Shown in pieces: positions 27,827 through 36,972 of a DNA stretch of 64,000 nucleotides (position 1 is its first letter; each line of letters begins with the position of its first letter). The notes beneath the pieces are model-generated. The model saw only the letters and a list, made by a program, of their open reading frames with translations. It had not been told where the DNA came from and searched no databases. The DNA comes from Streptomyces sp. NBC_00178 (GTDB lineage: Bacteria; Actinomycetota; Actinomycetes; Streptomycetales; Streptomycetaceae): contig NZ_CP108143.1 in the NCBI RefSeq assembly GCF_036206005.1, positions 5,795,501 through 5,859,500 of the forward strand, given 5' to 3'. Made by a program: the position numbers and the translations under genes.

Positions 27827-28684
27827 TCACTTGACCGAGCCGCCGGTGATCCCGGCGGCGATGTACTTCTGGGACAGGACGAGGAGCACCGCCGCCGGGA
27901 CCGCGGAGAGCACGGACGCGGCCATGACCGAACCCCAGTCGCCGACGTGCGCCCCGATGTACTGGTAGATGCCCAGCGTGATCGGCTTGACGTCGTCCGT
28001 CGTGTTCAGCGTCAGCGCGAACATGAAGTCGCTCCACGCGTAGAGGAACGAGAACAGCCCGGCGGTGATCAGGGAGTTGCGGCTCATCGGCAGGACGACC
28101 TGGACGAACGTGCGGATGCGGCCCGCGCCGTCGACCTCGGCCGCCTCGATGACCTCGCGCGGGATCGACACCATGAACGAGCGCATCAGCACGATCGCGA
28201 AGGGGATGCCCAGCGAGGCGTCCGCGAGCATCAGGCCGAAGTAGGAGTTGACCAGGCCGAGGTCCACGTAGGCGCTGTACAGGGCGTTGGCGATGACGAT
28301 GCCCGGGACCATCTGCGTGATGAGCGTCCCGAAGACGATCGTCCGGCTGCCGGGCAGCTTGAACTGCGCCAGCCCGTACGCCGCCGGCGCGGAGATCACC
28401 AGGCAGATGGCCACCGCTCCGAGCGCCACCGCCAGCGAGGTCAGCAGGTTGGTGCCCTGGTCCGTGATCGCCGAGGTGAAGCCCGAGAAGTCGACGCCCG
28501 TCGGGACCGGACCCACGTCGACCAGGCTCGCGTCCGGCTGGAGCGCCGTGTTGATCATCCAGTACAGCGGGAACAGCATGACCGCGAGGACGGCCACGCC
28601 GAAGACGGTCGCACCCAAGCGGCGCTTCGGCCGGTGGACGGCCGCGGGAGCCGGGGCGGCGGGGATCTGGGTGGTGGTCGCCAT
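27827..28684 (-). CDS. carbohydrate ABC transporter permease (MalG/CebG type)
   Basis: A 285-residue CUT1-family inner-membrane permease with six hydrophobic segments. The ATPase-contact EAA loop reads REVIEAAEVDGAGRIRTFVQ followed by VVLPMSR. The ATG at 28684 has GGGGAAG 8 nt upstream; a GTG at 28693 overlapping the previous stop is possible but too close to that site. The cluster has no ATPase gene, which is normal: CUT1 systems of Streptomyces share the MsiK ATPase encoded elsewhere. Confidence 0.9.
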   Translation of the reverse strand: MATTTQIPAAPAPAAVHRPKRRLGATVFGVAVLAVMLFPLYWMINTALQPDASLVDVGPVPTGVDFSGFTSAITDQGTNLLTSLAVALGAVAICLVISAPAAYGLAQFKLPGSRTIVFGTLITQMVPGIVIANALYSAYVDLGLVNSYFGLMLADASLGIPFAIVLMRSFMVSIPREVIEAAEVDGAGRIRTFVQVVLPMSRNSLITAGLFSFLYAWSDFMFALTLNTTDDVKPITLGIYQYIGAHVGDWGSVMAASVLSAVPAAVLLVLSQKYIAAGITGGSVK

Positions 28685-28689
28685 GCCGG

Positions 28690-29661
28690 TCACTTCCCCT
28701 CGTTGCGGTTGACCCGCAGGTAGAACACCGCGAAGACGGCGGAGATCAGGATCAGGATGTTGCCGACCACGGCACCGGCCCCGAAGTCCATCTGGACGAA
28801 GGAGTTCTGGTAGGTCAGCGTGCCGAGCGTCTGCGTGGAGTCGGCGGGGCCGCCGTCGGTGAGGGCGAGCACCAGGTCGAGGATCTTGACCGTCGACATG
28901 AAGCCGAGCACCAGCACCACGGTGATGACGGGCTTGAGCATGGGCAGGGTGACCGAGCGGAACGTGCGCCAGGCCGAGGCGCCGTCGAGCGCGGCGGCCT
29001 CGCTCAGCTCCTTGGGGACCTCCTGGAGGCCGCCGTAGAGGATCACCATGTTGAACGGGATGCCGATCCAGATGTTGACGAGGATCACCGAGATCAGCGC
29101 CATGCTCGTGCTCGTCAGCCAGGGCGTGTCACCCGGCAGGCCGACGGTGCCGAGGAACGAGTTCAGGACACCGGTGTCCTGGTCGAAGATGCGCCGCCAG
29201 ACGATGCCCGAGACGACCATGGGGACCAGCCACGGCAACAGGATCAGCGAACGGAGGATGCCGTTCAGCGGGAAGCGCCGGGTGAAGAAGACGGCGAGCG
29301 CGAGACCGATGGAGAACTGGCCGAGGAGCGATCCGACGGTGAAGAGGATCGTCTGCCACAGGGCCTTGCCGAACAGTCCGTCGCTGAAGACGTTGTTCCA
29401 GTTGTCCAGGCCGTTGAACGGCGCCTCACCCGTGAAGAAGGTGGACGGCGAGTAGTCCTGGAAGCTCATCACGATGTTGCGGACGAGCGGGTAGCCGAAG
29501 AACAGGGCCATGAAGATCACGGCGGGGGCGATGAAACCCCACTGTGCGAGCGTCCTGCGCCGCTTGGCGCTCCGCGGGTTCGCGGGCGTCCTGACCGCGG
29601 GGGCCGCGGGGGCCTTCGCGTCGGTCGGCAGCGGGGCGGCCGAGGCTGTGGTGGATGACAT
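28690..29661 (-). CDS. carbohydrate ABC transporter permease (MalF/CebF type)
   Basis: A 323-residue permease partner with six transmembrane segments after a Pro/Ala-rich cytoplasmic start. The EAA loop reads PKELSEAAALDGASAWRTFR followed by SVTLPML. It is 11 bp downstream of the binding-protein stop. Confidence 0.9.
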   Translation of the reverse strand: MSSTTASAAPLPTDAKAPAAPAVRTPANPRSAKRRRTLAQWGFIAPAVIFMALFFGYPLVRNIVMSFQDYSPSTFFTGEAPFNGLDNWNNVFSDGLFGKALWQTILFTVGSLLGQFSIGLALAVFFTRRFPLNGILRSLILLPWLVPMVVSGIVWRRIFDQDTGVLNSFLGTVGLPGDTPWLTSTSMALISVILVNIWIGIPFNMVILYGGLQEVPKELSEAAALDGASAWRTFRSVTLPMLKPVITVVLVLGFMSTVKILDLVLALTDGGPADSTQTLGTLTYQNSFVQMDFGAGAVVGNILILISAVFAVFYLRVNRNEGK

Positions 29662-29672
29662 GGTTCGTTACC

Positions 29673-30935
29673 TCAGTTCCCGCTCGTGACCTGCTGCTGG
29701 GCACGCTTCAGAGCGGCCTCGCTGGACTCGCCGGTGAGGGCGGACTGGAAGGCGCTCTGCAGGGCGAGCGAGACGGACGACCACTGCGCACCGACCTTCG
29801 CCGTGCGGGACCGTGCCGTGGAGACCTGTCCGGCCAGGGCGGCCAGCTCGGGGGCCTTCGTGCGCCAGACCGCCGCCGCCTTGGTGTTGGCCGGGACCAT
29901 CCAGCTGTTCAGGGCGTAGGTGATCTGCTCCTGTTCGCCCGCCATGCAGCCGATGATCTTGGCGGCGGTCTTCTCGCGCGTGCTGTCGCCGGTGTTCGGC
30001 ACGGTCAGCACGCCACCGCCGAGCGGGCCCACGGAGTCGTCGCCCGCTTCGGGGACGGGGATTCCGGCGATGCCCCAGTTGAGCCCCTTCTTGGCGTTCA
30101 GGGTCTCGACCTGCCAGGGGCCGTTGATCATCATGGCCGCGTTGCCGGCCATGAACTGGTCGTTCACGTCCGCCTGGGTCCAGTTGACCGTCGACTTGGA
30201 GAGCGAGCCGTCCTTCAGCAGGCCCTTCCAGTAGTCGAGCGCGCCGGCGACCTCGGGGCTGTCGAGCTTCGTCTCGTCGCCGCCGTTGGACCACATGAAC
30301 GGGGTGAACTGGAAGACGCCGTCCTCCGCACCGCCGGCGCTGAGCGCCACGCCGTAGCGCTTGCCCTGCGTCAGCTTCTTGGCGGTCGACTGCATCTCGG
30401 CCCAGGTCGTGGGCACCGGCAGGCCCGCCTTGGCGAGGGTGTCCTTGTTGTAGAACAGCGCCAGGGTGTTCACGGTGCGCGCGGCCCCGTAGTACGTCCC
30501 GCCGTACGAACCGAAGTTGACGATTCCCTCGGGTATGTCGGTCGTGGTCAGCCCGACGTCCTTGAGCGGGATCAGCCCGCCGGCCTCGGCGAACGTCGGC
30601 ATCTCGGAGGCGTCCAGCTGCAGCACGTCCGGCAGCGACTTCGAGGACGCCATGCGAAGCGCCTTCGTCATCAACTGGGCGGCGGGCACGCTCTGCTGCT
30701 CGATGGTGATACCGAGCTGCTTGCCGCAGCGTTCGAGGGTGTCGCCGTCCCAGCGGTGGTACGACTCGTCGGTCGACGAGTTCATGACGGTGTAGACGTC
30801 CTCGTCCCGCTGCTGGCCGCATCCCGACAGGACGGGGCCGGCGACGATGGCGGAGACGACGGTGAGGGGGACGACGATCCGCCTGGTGCGGCGGCTGCGG
30901 CGTCCGGACCGCCCGTCCGGGGAAGGTTCTGTCAC
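29673..30935 (-). CDS. sugar-binding lipoprotein of the ABC transporter
   Basis: A 420-residue extracellular binding protein. A basic N-terminus and hydrophobic stretch end in LSGC (lipidated Cys39). The mature protein has the SBP type 1 pattern: LPDVLQLDASEMPTFAEAGG, NTLALFYNKDTLAKAGLPVP, and FMAGNAAMMINGPW. The GTG at 30935 is chosen because AAGGG lies ~7 nt upstream. A CebR-like operator lies 38 bp before it. It defines uptake specificity for the unit with the two permeases and GH1; cello- or xyloglucan-oligosaccharides are the likely ligands. Confidence 0.9.
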   Translation of the reverse strand: MTEPSPDGRSGRRSRRTRRIVVPLTVVSAIVAGPVLSGCGQQRDEDVYTVMNSSTDESYHRWDGDTLERCGKQLGITIEQQSVPAAQLMTKALRMASSKSLPDVLQLDASEMPTFAEAGGLIPLKDVGLTTTDIPEGIVNFGSYGGTYYGAARTVNTLALFYNKDTLAKAGLPVPTTWAEMQSTAKKLTQGKRYGVALSAGGAEDGVFQFTPFMWSNGGDETKLDSPEVAGALDYWKGLLKDGSLSKSTVNWTQADVNDQFMAGNAAMMINGPWQVETLNAKKGLNWGIAGIPVPEAGDDSVGPLGGGVLTVPNTGDSTREKTAAKIIGCMAGEQEQITYALNSWMVPANTKAAAVWRTKAPELAALAGQVSTARSRTAKVGAQWSSVSLALQSAFQSALTGESSEAALKRAQQQVTSGN

Positions 30936-30972
30936 GGTGGTGCCCTTGCGGTGAGAGGGGGGCCGGGACCCA

Positions 30973-30986
30973 TGGGAACGCTCCCA
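30973..30986 (-). promoter_or_regulatory. CebR/LacI-type operator
   Basis: TGGGAACGCTCCCA differs by one base from the known CebR box TGGGAGCGCTCCCA, the cellobiose-responsive repressor site of Streptomyces. It sits 38-51 bp upstream of the binding-protein start. Confidence 0.8.
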
Positions 30987-31043
30987 CGGGATGCTCGTCA
31001 AGCCCCCGCGCGGATCCGGCGGTGTCGCGGCGGGGGAGTGGGA

Positions 31044-31072
31044 GGTGTCCGGCGGCGCGGCCGCCGGACACC
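31044..31072 (-). terminator. terminator of xylA
   Basis: GGTGTCCGGCGGC (31044-31056) and GCCGCCGGACACC (31060-31072): 13-bp perfect stem, GCG loop, 6 bp after the xylA stop. It separates xylA from the transporter operon. Confidence 0.85.
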
Positions 31073-31077
31073 GGATG

Positions 31078-32247
31078 TCAGCGGAGGCCGAGGAGGTGTT
31101 CCATGGCGAGTTGGTCGAGGGCTTCGAAGGCCATGGTGCGTTCGGCGACGGTGGTGGCGTCGAAGTCCTCGTAGGCGGTGCGGTCGGCGAGGAGGGCTTT
31201 GAGGCCGTCGTCGGCGGTGGGGCGGGCGAGTTCGGTGAGGCGGGAGGCGGTGAGGGCTTCCTGGACGGCGGGGTCGGCGCGGAAGCCTGCGGCGCGTTCC
31301 TTGAGGATGAGGTAGTTGCGCATGCAGTTCTTCGCGGATTCCCAGACGCCGTCGATGCCGTCGGTGCGTACGGGCTTGAAGTCGAAGTGCCGGGGCCCTT
31401 CGTAGCCTGCGGTTTCCAGGAGGTCGACGAGCCAGAAGGCCTGGCGCAGGTCGCCGGCGCCGAAGCGGAAGTCCTGGTCGTACTTGATGCCGGACTGTCC
31501 GTTGAGGTCGATGTGGAAGAGTTTGCCGGCCCACAGGGCCTGGGCGATGCCGTGGGGGAAGTTGAGTCCGGCCATCTGCTCGTGGCCGGTCTCGGGGTTC
31601 ACGCCGACCAGTTCGGGGCGCTCCAGGCGCTCGATGAAGGCGAGGGCGTGGCCGATGGTGGGCAGGAGGATGTCGCCGCGGGGCTCGTTGGGCTTGGGCT
31701 CGATGGCGAAGCGCAGGTCGTAGCCCTGCTCGGTGACGTACTCGCCCAGGAGGTCGAAGGCTTCCTTCATCCGGTCCAGGGCGATACGGATGTCCTTGGC
31801 GGCGCCGGACTCGGCGCCTTCGCGGCCGCCCCAGGCGACGTAGGTGGTGGCGCCGAGCTCGACGGCGAGGTCGATGTTGCGGATGACCTTGCGCAGCGCG
31901 AAGCGGCGGACCTCGCGGTCGTTGGAGGTGAACCCGCCGTCCTTGAACACGGGGTGGGTGAACAGGTTCGTCGTGGCCATGGGGACCTTGAGGCCGGTGC
32001 GGTCCAGGGCGTCCTTGAACCGGCCGATCAGCCGGGCCCGCTCACTCTCGTCCGACCCGAACGGGATCAGGTCGTCGTCGTGGAAGGTGACCCCGTGCGC
32101 GCCGAGCTCGGCCAGCCGCTCCACCGACTCGACCGGGTCCAGCGCGGGACGGGTCGGCTCACCGAACGGGTCGTTGCCCCGCCAGCCCACGGTCCAGAGC
32201 CCGAAGGTGAACCTGTCCGCAGGAGTGGGAGTGAAGCGGTCCGACAT
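31078..32247 (-). CDS. xylA: xylose isomerase
   Basis: A 389-residue actinobacterial (class I) xylose isomerase that turns D-xylose into D-xylulose. The start DRFTFGLWTVGW is the hallmark. Catalytic and metal motifs are present: GVTFHDDDLIPFG (His and Asp pair), FAIEPKPNEPRGD (Glu and Lys), VNPETGHEQMAG, and HIDLNGQ ... RHFDFKP. The MSDRF start at 32247 matches the 387-389-residue family length better than the upstream in-frame ATG at 32271. It is divergent from the alpha-xylosidase gene, which would release its xylose substrate. No xylulokinase gene is in the window. Confidence 0.95.
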   Translation of the reverse strand: MSDRFTPTPADRFTFGLWTVGWRGNDPFGEPTRPALDPVESVERLAELGAHGVTFHDDDLIPFGSDESERARLIGRFKDALDRTGLKVPMATTNLFTHPVFKDGGFTSNDREVRRFALRKVIRNIDLAVELGATTYVAWGGREGAESGAAKDIRIALDRMKEAFDLLGEYVTEQGYDLRFAIEPKPNEPRGDILLPTIGHALAFIERLERPELVGVNPETGHEQMAGLNFPHGIAQALWAGKLFHIDLNGQSGIKYDQDFRFGAGDLRQAFWLVDLLETAGYEGPRHFDFKPVRTDGIDGVWESAKNCMRNYLILKERAAGFRADPAVQEALTASRLTELARPTADDGLKALLADRTAYEDFDATTVAERTMAFEALDQLAMEHLLGLR

Positions 32248-32578
32248 TGCACAGCCTCTTGTCGACGTCATGCCGGAGCGACGGCAGGCGCCGCCCCGAT
32301 CAATTTGTTTGCTTGCAGTACTAATACGTCATCCTGTCGACGGTTTCTAGACCATTTCCGTGACGTATCGGTCACGTGGCGCCAACATGGCAGATCCGGG
32401 GCTGACCTGCCGCCGGGCGGCCACTCGGGCATTCCGGCCGATTCCCATGCCCATCGCCCCTGGCGGGTGCATTTGTTTTGTGTACGATCAAAATCGAGAG
32501 GCCCGCAGCCGCGCTTGCCGCAGGCACCCCCGCCTCCCCCGCAGTCCCGCACCTTCCGACCGGCTAAGGACCACCCCC
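32248..32578. promoter_or_regulatory. divergent promoter region between xylA and the alpha-xylosidase
   Basis: The region is AT-richer than its surroundings and has two similar elements. At 32304-32324 is TTTGTTTGCTTGCAG then TACTAA. At 32471-32494 is ATTTGTTTTG then TGTACGATCAAAA, where TTTTG and CAAAA form inverted arms. TTTGTTT half-sites recall XylR (ROK) operators of Firmicutes. A rok7B7-like regulator is encoded at 51351. The link is inference. Confidence 0.5.
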
Positions 32579-34807
32579 ATGAAGTTCACCGACGGCTTCT
32601 GGCAGTTGCGCAGCGGTGTGCACGCCTCGTACGCCACCGAAGTCCGCGACGTCCGTCTCGACGCCGACCGCCTCGCCGCCTACGCCGCGGTGAAGCGGGT
32701 CGAGCGGAGGGGCGACACCCTGAACGCCCCGCTGATCACCGTGGAGGCCCACGCCCCGGCCGAGGGTGTCATCGCCGTACGCCTGACCCACCACGCGGGC
32801 AAGCGCCGCAAGGGCCCGGACTTCGAGATGCCCGGAGCCGCCGCCGGGTCGGCCGCCACCACCCGCACGGACGGCGCCACCGCCGAGCTGACCAGCGGCC
32901 CGCTGACCCTGCGCCTGCCCACCGAGGGCACCTTCGGCATGGAGTTCCTCGACGAGGCCGGCCGTGTCCTGACCTCGGCCGGGCGCAAGGGCAGCGCCTT
33001 CGCCACGGTCGACGGCGGCGGGCACCACATGGTCGCCCAACTCGCCCTGGGTGTCGGTGAGACGGTCCACGGCCTCGGCGAGCGCTTCACGCCGTACGTG
33101 AAGAACGGCCAGGTCGTCGACATGTGGCAGGCCGACGGCGGCACCAGCAGTGAACAGGCCTACAAGAACATCCCGTTCTACCTCTCCTCCCGCGGTTACG
33201 GCGTCTTCGTCAACCACCCCGGCAAGGTCTCCTTCGAGGTCGGCTCCGAGGCCGTGGGCCAGGTGCAGTTCAGCGTCGAGGACCAGACGCTGGAGTACTT
33301 CGTCATCGCCGGCCCCACCCCCAAGGACGTCCTGGCGCGCTACACCGCGCTCTCCGGGCGCCCCGCACTGCCCCCGGCGTGGTCGTTCGGCCTCTGGCTG
33401 ACCACCTCCTTCACCACCTCCTACGACGAGGCGACGGTCACCTCCTTCGTCGACGGGATGGCCGAACGGGGCATCCCGCTCAGCGTGTTCCACTTCGACT
33501 GCTTCTGGATGCGCGAGTACCAGTGGTGCGACTTCGAGTGGGACCCGGCCGTCTTCCCGGACCCCGAGGGCATGCTCGCGCGCCTCAAGGACAAGGGCCT
33601 GAAGATCTGCGTCTGGATCAACCCGTACATCGGGCAGAAGAGCGCCCTGTACGAGGAGGGCGTCCGTGAGGGGTACTTCGTGCTCACCCCCGAGGGCGAC
33701 GTCTGGCAGTGGGACAAGTGGCAGGCCGGCATGGCCCTGGTCGACTTCACCAACCCCGCGGCCACCGCCTGGTTCCAGGCCAAGCTCAGGACGCTCCTGG
33801 ACCAGGGCGTGGACGGCTTCAAGACCGACTTCGGCGAGCGCATCCCCACCGACGTGGTGTGGCACGACGGCTCCGACCAGGAGCGCATGCACAACTACTA
33901 CACGCACCTCTACAACAAGGCGGTCTTCGAGCTCCTGGAGGAGGAGCGGGGCCAGGGCGAGGCCGTGCTCTTCGCCCGTTCCGCCGCCGCGGGCGGCCAG
34001 CAGTTCCCGGTCCACTGGGGCGGCGACTGCTGGTCCTCCTTCGAGGCGATGGCCGAGTCCCTGCGCGGCGGCCTCTCGCTGTCCCTGTCCGGCTTCGGCT
34101 TCTGGAGCCACGACATCGGAGGCTTCGAAGGCACCCCCGACCCGGCCGTCTTCAAGCGCTGGCTCGCCTTCGGCCTGCTCTCCTCGCACAGCCGGCTGCA
34201 CGGTTCGTCGTCGTACCGCGTGCCGTGGGAGTTCGGTGACGAAGCGGTCGACGTGGCGCGGCAGTTCACCCGGCTGAAGCACCGTCTGATGCCGTACCTC
34301 TACGGCGCGGCGGTCGAGACCCACCGCACGGGCGTCCCGACCATGCGGCCCCTGCTGCTGGAGTTCCCCGACGACCCGACCGCGCGTGTGGCCGACCGGC
34401 AGTACCTGCTCGGCCCCGACCTGCTGGTCGCGCCGGTCTTCTCGCAGGACGGGACGGTCGAGTACTACGTCCCCGAGGGCACCTGGACCCGCTTCCTCAC
34501 CGGTGAGACCGTCACGGGACCCGCCTGGCGGCAGGAGACCCACGGCTTCGACAGCCTCCCCCTGCTCGTCCGGCAGGGCGCCGTGCTCGCCCTCGGCGCC
34601 GACGAGTCCCGCCCGGACGGGGACTGGCTCGACGGCCTCGAACTCCGTGTCCACGCACCCGAGGGCACCGGTGACTTCACGCGCACGGTGACGGTCCCCG
34701 ACCTCACGGGCGCGGTGGCCGCGACGTACGAGGTCGTCCTCAAGGACGGCGAGGTCAGCGTCACCACGGACACGGACCGGCCGTACAAGGTCACCCTCGT
34801 CGGCTGA
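32579..34807 (+). CDS. GH31 alpha-xylosidase (YicI type)
   Basis: A 742-residue cytoplasmic glycosidase that removes non-reducing alpha-xylosyl residues, as in isoprimeverose or xyloglucan oligosaccharides. The N-terminal MKFTDGFWQLR matches YicI from its first residue. The nucleophile is Asp417 in GFKTDFGERIPTDV and the acid/base Asp483 in HWGGDCWSSFEAM, one position from YicI Asp416/Asp482. KTDFGE, rather than the NDMNE of alpha-glucosidases, supports xylosidase activity. The ATG has AAGGA ~9 nt upstream. It is divergent from xylA, a logical pairing. Confidence 0.92.
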   Translation: MKFTDGFWQLRSGVHASYATEVRDVRLDADRLAAYAAVKRVERRGDTLNAPLITVEAHAPAEGVIAVRLTHHAGKRRKGPDFEMPGAAAGSAATTRTDGATAELTSGPLTLRLPTEGTFGMEFLDEAGRVLTSAGRKGSAFATVDGGGHHMVAQLALGVGETVHGLGERFTPYVKNGQVVDMWQADGGTSSEQAYKNIPFYLSSRGYGVFVNHPGKVSFEVGSEAVGQVQFSVEDQTLEYFVIAGPTPKDVLARYTALSGRPALPPAWSFGLWLTTSFTTSYDEATVTSFVDGMAERGIPLSVFHFDCFWMREYQWCDFEWDPAVFPDPEGMLARLKDKGLKICVWINPYIGQKSALYEEGVREGYFVLTPEGDVWQWDKWQAGMALVDFTNPAATAWFQAKLRTLLDQGVDGFKTDFGERIPTDVVWHDGSDQERMHNYYTHLYNKAVFELLEEERGQGEAVLFARSAAAGGQQFPVHWGGDCWSSFEAMAESLRGGLSLSLSGFGFWSHDIGGFEGTPDPAVFKRWLAFGLLSSHSRLHGSSSYRVPWEFGDEAVDVARQFTRLKHRLMPYLYGAAVETHRTGVPTMRPLLLEFPDDPTARVADRQYLLGPDLLVAPVFSQDGTVEYYVPEGTWTRFLTGETVTGPAWRQETHGFDSLPLLVRQGAVLALGADESRPDGDWLDGLELRVHAPEGTGDFTRTVTVPDLTGAVAATYEVVLKDGEVSVTTDTDRPYKVTLVG

Positions 34808-34815
34808 CCACGGGA

Positions 34816-34837
34816 GCCGGCCCCGACCGGGGCCGGC
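34816..34837 (+). terminator. terminator after the alpha-xylosidase
   Basis: GCCGGCCCC (34816-34824) and GGGGCCGGC (34829-34837), 4-nt loop, 8 bp after the stop. Confidence 0.75.
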
Positions 34838-34849
34838 ATCTCCGGCCTG

Positions 34850-35557
34850 CCCGCTGGGGAGCCGGAGCGCGCCGCCGGCCACGGCGCGCACGAACGGCGT
34901 CCAGCCCTCCGGGGCGAACGCGAGCACGGGTCCGCCCGGGTCCTCGGTGTCCCGCACGGGCACGAGCCCGGGGACGCCGACGGCGGCGACGGGCTGTGAC
35001 GCACGGGTCAGGGCGCGGGCACGAGCCTCGGTCTGCCAGGGGCCCGGCACCAGCATCGGCGCGTATGCGCAGAGGGACGTCGCCCGCTTCTCCAGCTCCG
35101 CCGCGTCCGCGACATATCCGGCGACCTGTGACGTCCGGGTGAGTCCGCACAGCCGCTGCAGGTGCTCGCCACTGCCCAGCAGCTCGTCGAACACCCTGGA
35201 CACGTCCAGCTGCGGCCGGCGCTCCGCCGCCTCGAACATCCCGATGTACGAGCCCGAGCAGAACACCCGCTCGCCGAGCTGCCCCTGCGACATCGAGGCA
35301 GCCTCGCGCAGTCGTCGCAGCTCGGAGCCGTAGAAAACCCGAGCGTCGGTGCAGGGGTCGAGTTCCCTGGCGTGCGGGACGACCCGGAACGCAGTGGGCG
35401 GGCGCCCGGCCAGGGGCGGGATACGAATGCGTGCCACCCTCTCGGGGCGAGTCGCCCCGGGCGGGGCCGGGAGGAATGCGATCGTGTCCCGGCGGGTTGG
35501 CACCAGCGGCACCACACGAACCACGAGCACGGCGTACAGAGCGGAAGAAGTAGTCAT
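34850..35557 (-). pseudogene. XRE-type regulator remnant fused to a DUF397 tail
   Basis: Reading leftward, the product has a helix-turn-helix (FYGSELRRLREAASMSQGQL, then CSGSYIGMFEAAERRPQLD). The start of a DUF5753-like effector domain follows (YVADAAELEKRATSLCAYAP, then PGPWQTEARARALTRA). It then jumps to VRDTEDPGGPVLAFAPEGWT, the C-terminal half of a DUF397 protein. Normally the HTH-DUF5753 protein (~280 residues) and the small DUF397 protein are adjacent separate genes. Here ~150 residues between them are missing and the frame runs on without the usual stop. A deletion has merged the pair. The start region overlaps the phosphatase start by two bases. Confidence 0.65.
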
Positions 35558-36182
35558 GGGCGAGCTGATCCTGATCCGGCACGGCGAGACCGAGTGGTCC
35601 CGGTCCGGGCAGCACACGAGCTACACCGACCTGCCCCTGACGGAGCTCGGCGAGCGCCAGGCCCGGGCACTCGTTCCCCTGCTGGAGGAGCGGCAGATCG
35701 GGCTCACCCTGGTCAGCCCGTACCTTCGGGCCCGCCGCACCGCCGAGCTGGCGGGGCTCACGTCCCTCAGGGAGATGCCCGACCTGCACGAGTGGGAGTA
35801 CGGCGCCTACGAGGGCGTCACCACGGTCGAGATCCGGCGCACCCGCCCGGACTGGGACCTCTGGACGGACGGAGTCGCGCTCGGCTCCGTCGAGGGCCAC
35901 CCGGGCGAGTCGCCGGACGAGGTCGGGGCCCGCGCGGACCGGGTCCTCGCGGAAGTCCGCGCGGCACGGTCCCGGATCGGGGACGACGACATCGTGCTCG
36001 TCGCCCACTCCCACTTCCTCCGCGTCCTCACGGCCCGCTATCTGAACCTGCCCGTCACCGGCGGCGAGCTCTTCCAGCTCGCCACGGGAGCCGTCTCCCG
36101 CCTGGGCACGGAGCACAACAAGCCGGTCATCAAGTCCCTGAACATGTCGCTGCCCGAGCGGCTGTTCAAGGCGATCGACTGA
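35556..36182 (+). CDS. histidine phosphatase family protein
   Basis: A 208-residue enzyme of the phosphoglycerate-mutase superfamily. The catalytic LIRHGETEWSRSGQHT carries the phosphorylated His. DLHEWEYGAYEG supplies the acid and LVAHSHFLRVLTARYL the second His. The C-terminus (LGTEHNKPVIKSLNM) is typical of the small bacterial acid-phosphatase group. The substrate is not predictable. It converges with the VOC gene. Confidence 0.9.
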   Translation: MGELILIRHGETEWSRSGQHTSYTDLPLTELGERQARALVPLLEERQIGLTLVSPYLRARRTAELAGLTSLREMPDLHEWEYGAYEGVTTVEIRRTRPDWDLWTDGVALGSVEGHPGESPDEVGARADRVLAEVRAARSRIGDDDIVLVAHSHFLRVLTARYLNLPVTGGELFQLATGAVSRLGTEHNKPVIKSLNMSLPERLFKAID

Positions 36183-36250
36183 CGCGGAGCCACGGCTGAC
36201 CCGCAGCGTGCGCGGGCGCCGGCGGCCCGCGCGTCACCCTGCCCGGTGGC

Positions 36251-36964
36251 TCACGGCACCAGGTCGGCCCGCAGTGTCTCCAGACGGGCCAGCGCGTCGC
36301 TCACGGAGGCGCGTTCCGCGTCGGTGAGCGGAACCGCGCCCGCGCGGCGGAGCAGGGGCACGGCGCCCTCCTCGTCACCCAGGCGGACGGCGACGTCGGC
36401 GCGCAGCGTCAGGAGCTGGAGCAGCTGTGCGGGGGCCGGTGTCCCCGCGGCCGGGTCCAGCACGCGATCGATGATCTTCGCCGCGGTGGCGGGGTCCTCC
36501 TTGGAGTCGGCCATCAGCGACGCGTGGTGCAGGGCCCGGGCGAACGTCTCCCGGGGCGCGCGACTGTGATGCAGGTCCTCGGCGATCCGCTGTCCCACGC
36601 GCACGCAGTTGCCGCCCGGGTCGGTCATGAGGAACTGCCGTACGCCGTACGTCGTGTCCTTGAGTGCCCCGATGCGGGGGATCCCGCTCGACGGCACCCT
36701 TCCGTACGCCTCCTTGAGTCCTGCCCTGAACGACGCGTACAGCCCGTCGACGTCGTCCGTCAGGACGTAGCAGGTGCTGTACGAGCCCGCCGGGTCGAAT
36801 CGCTTCATCCCGAAGAACTGGAGCCGGATACCGCCGCGTTCGACCGCCGCGAACGGGTTCGGGCTCTTCTGCCGGAACGTCACCTCGAAGCCGAGGGCGG
36901 TGTAGAAGTCGAGCACGGGCTGGATGGCCGGACACGGCAGGATCGGCACGCACGTTTCACTCAT
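36251..36964 (-). CDS. VOC-family (bleomycin-resistance-like) protein with helical tail
   Basis: A 237-residue protein. Residues 1-125 form a vicinal-oxygen-chelate domain (VLDFYTALGFEVTFRQKSP, then FLMTDPGGNCVRVGQ). The remaining ~110 residues are helical and repeat-like (DPATAAKIIDRVLDPAAG, then AVRLGDEEGAVPLLRRAG), resembling TPR repeats. Similar fusions occur in actinobacteria, annotated as bleomycin resistance proteins without proof. A perfect palindrome sits 9 bp before the start (36973-36990), so the gene is probably repressed by an unlinked regulator. Confidence 0.8.
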   Translation of the reverse strand: MSETCVPILPCPAIQPVLDFYTALGFEVTFRQKSPNPFAAVERGGIRLQFFGMKRFDPAGSYSTCYVLTDDVDGLYASFRAGLKEAYGRVPSSGIPRIGALKDTTYGVRQFLMTDPGGNCVRVGQRIAEDLHHSRAPRETFARALHHASLMADSKEDPATAAKIIDRVLDPAAGTPAPAQLLQLLTLRADVAVRLGDEEGAVPLLRRAGAVPLTDAERASVSDALARLETLRADLVP

Positions 36965-36972
36965 GGATCCAT

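Noticed and set aside
32564..35617. A 1017-codon minus-strand frame
   Set aside because: Only its first ~240 codons (HTH and DUF397 pieces) look like protein; the rest is antisense to the alpha-xylosidase gene.
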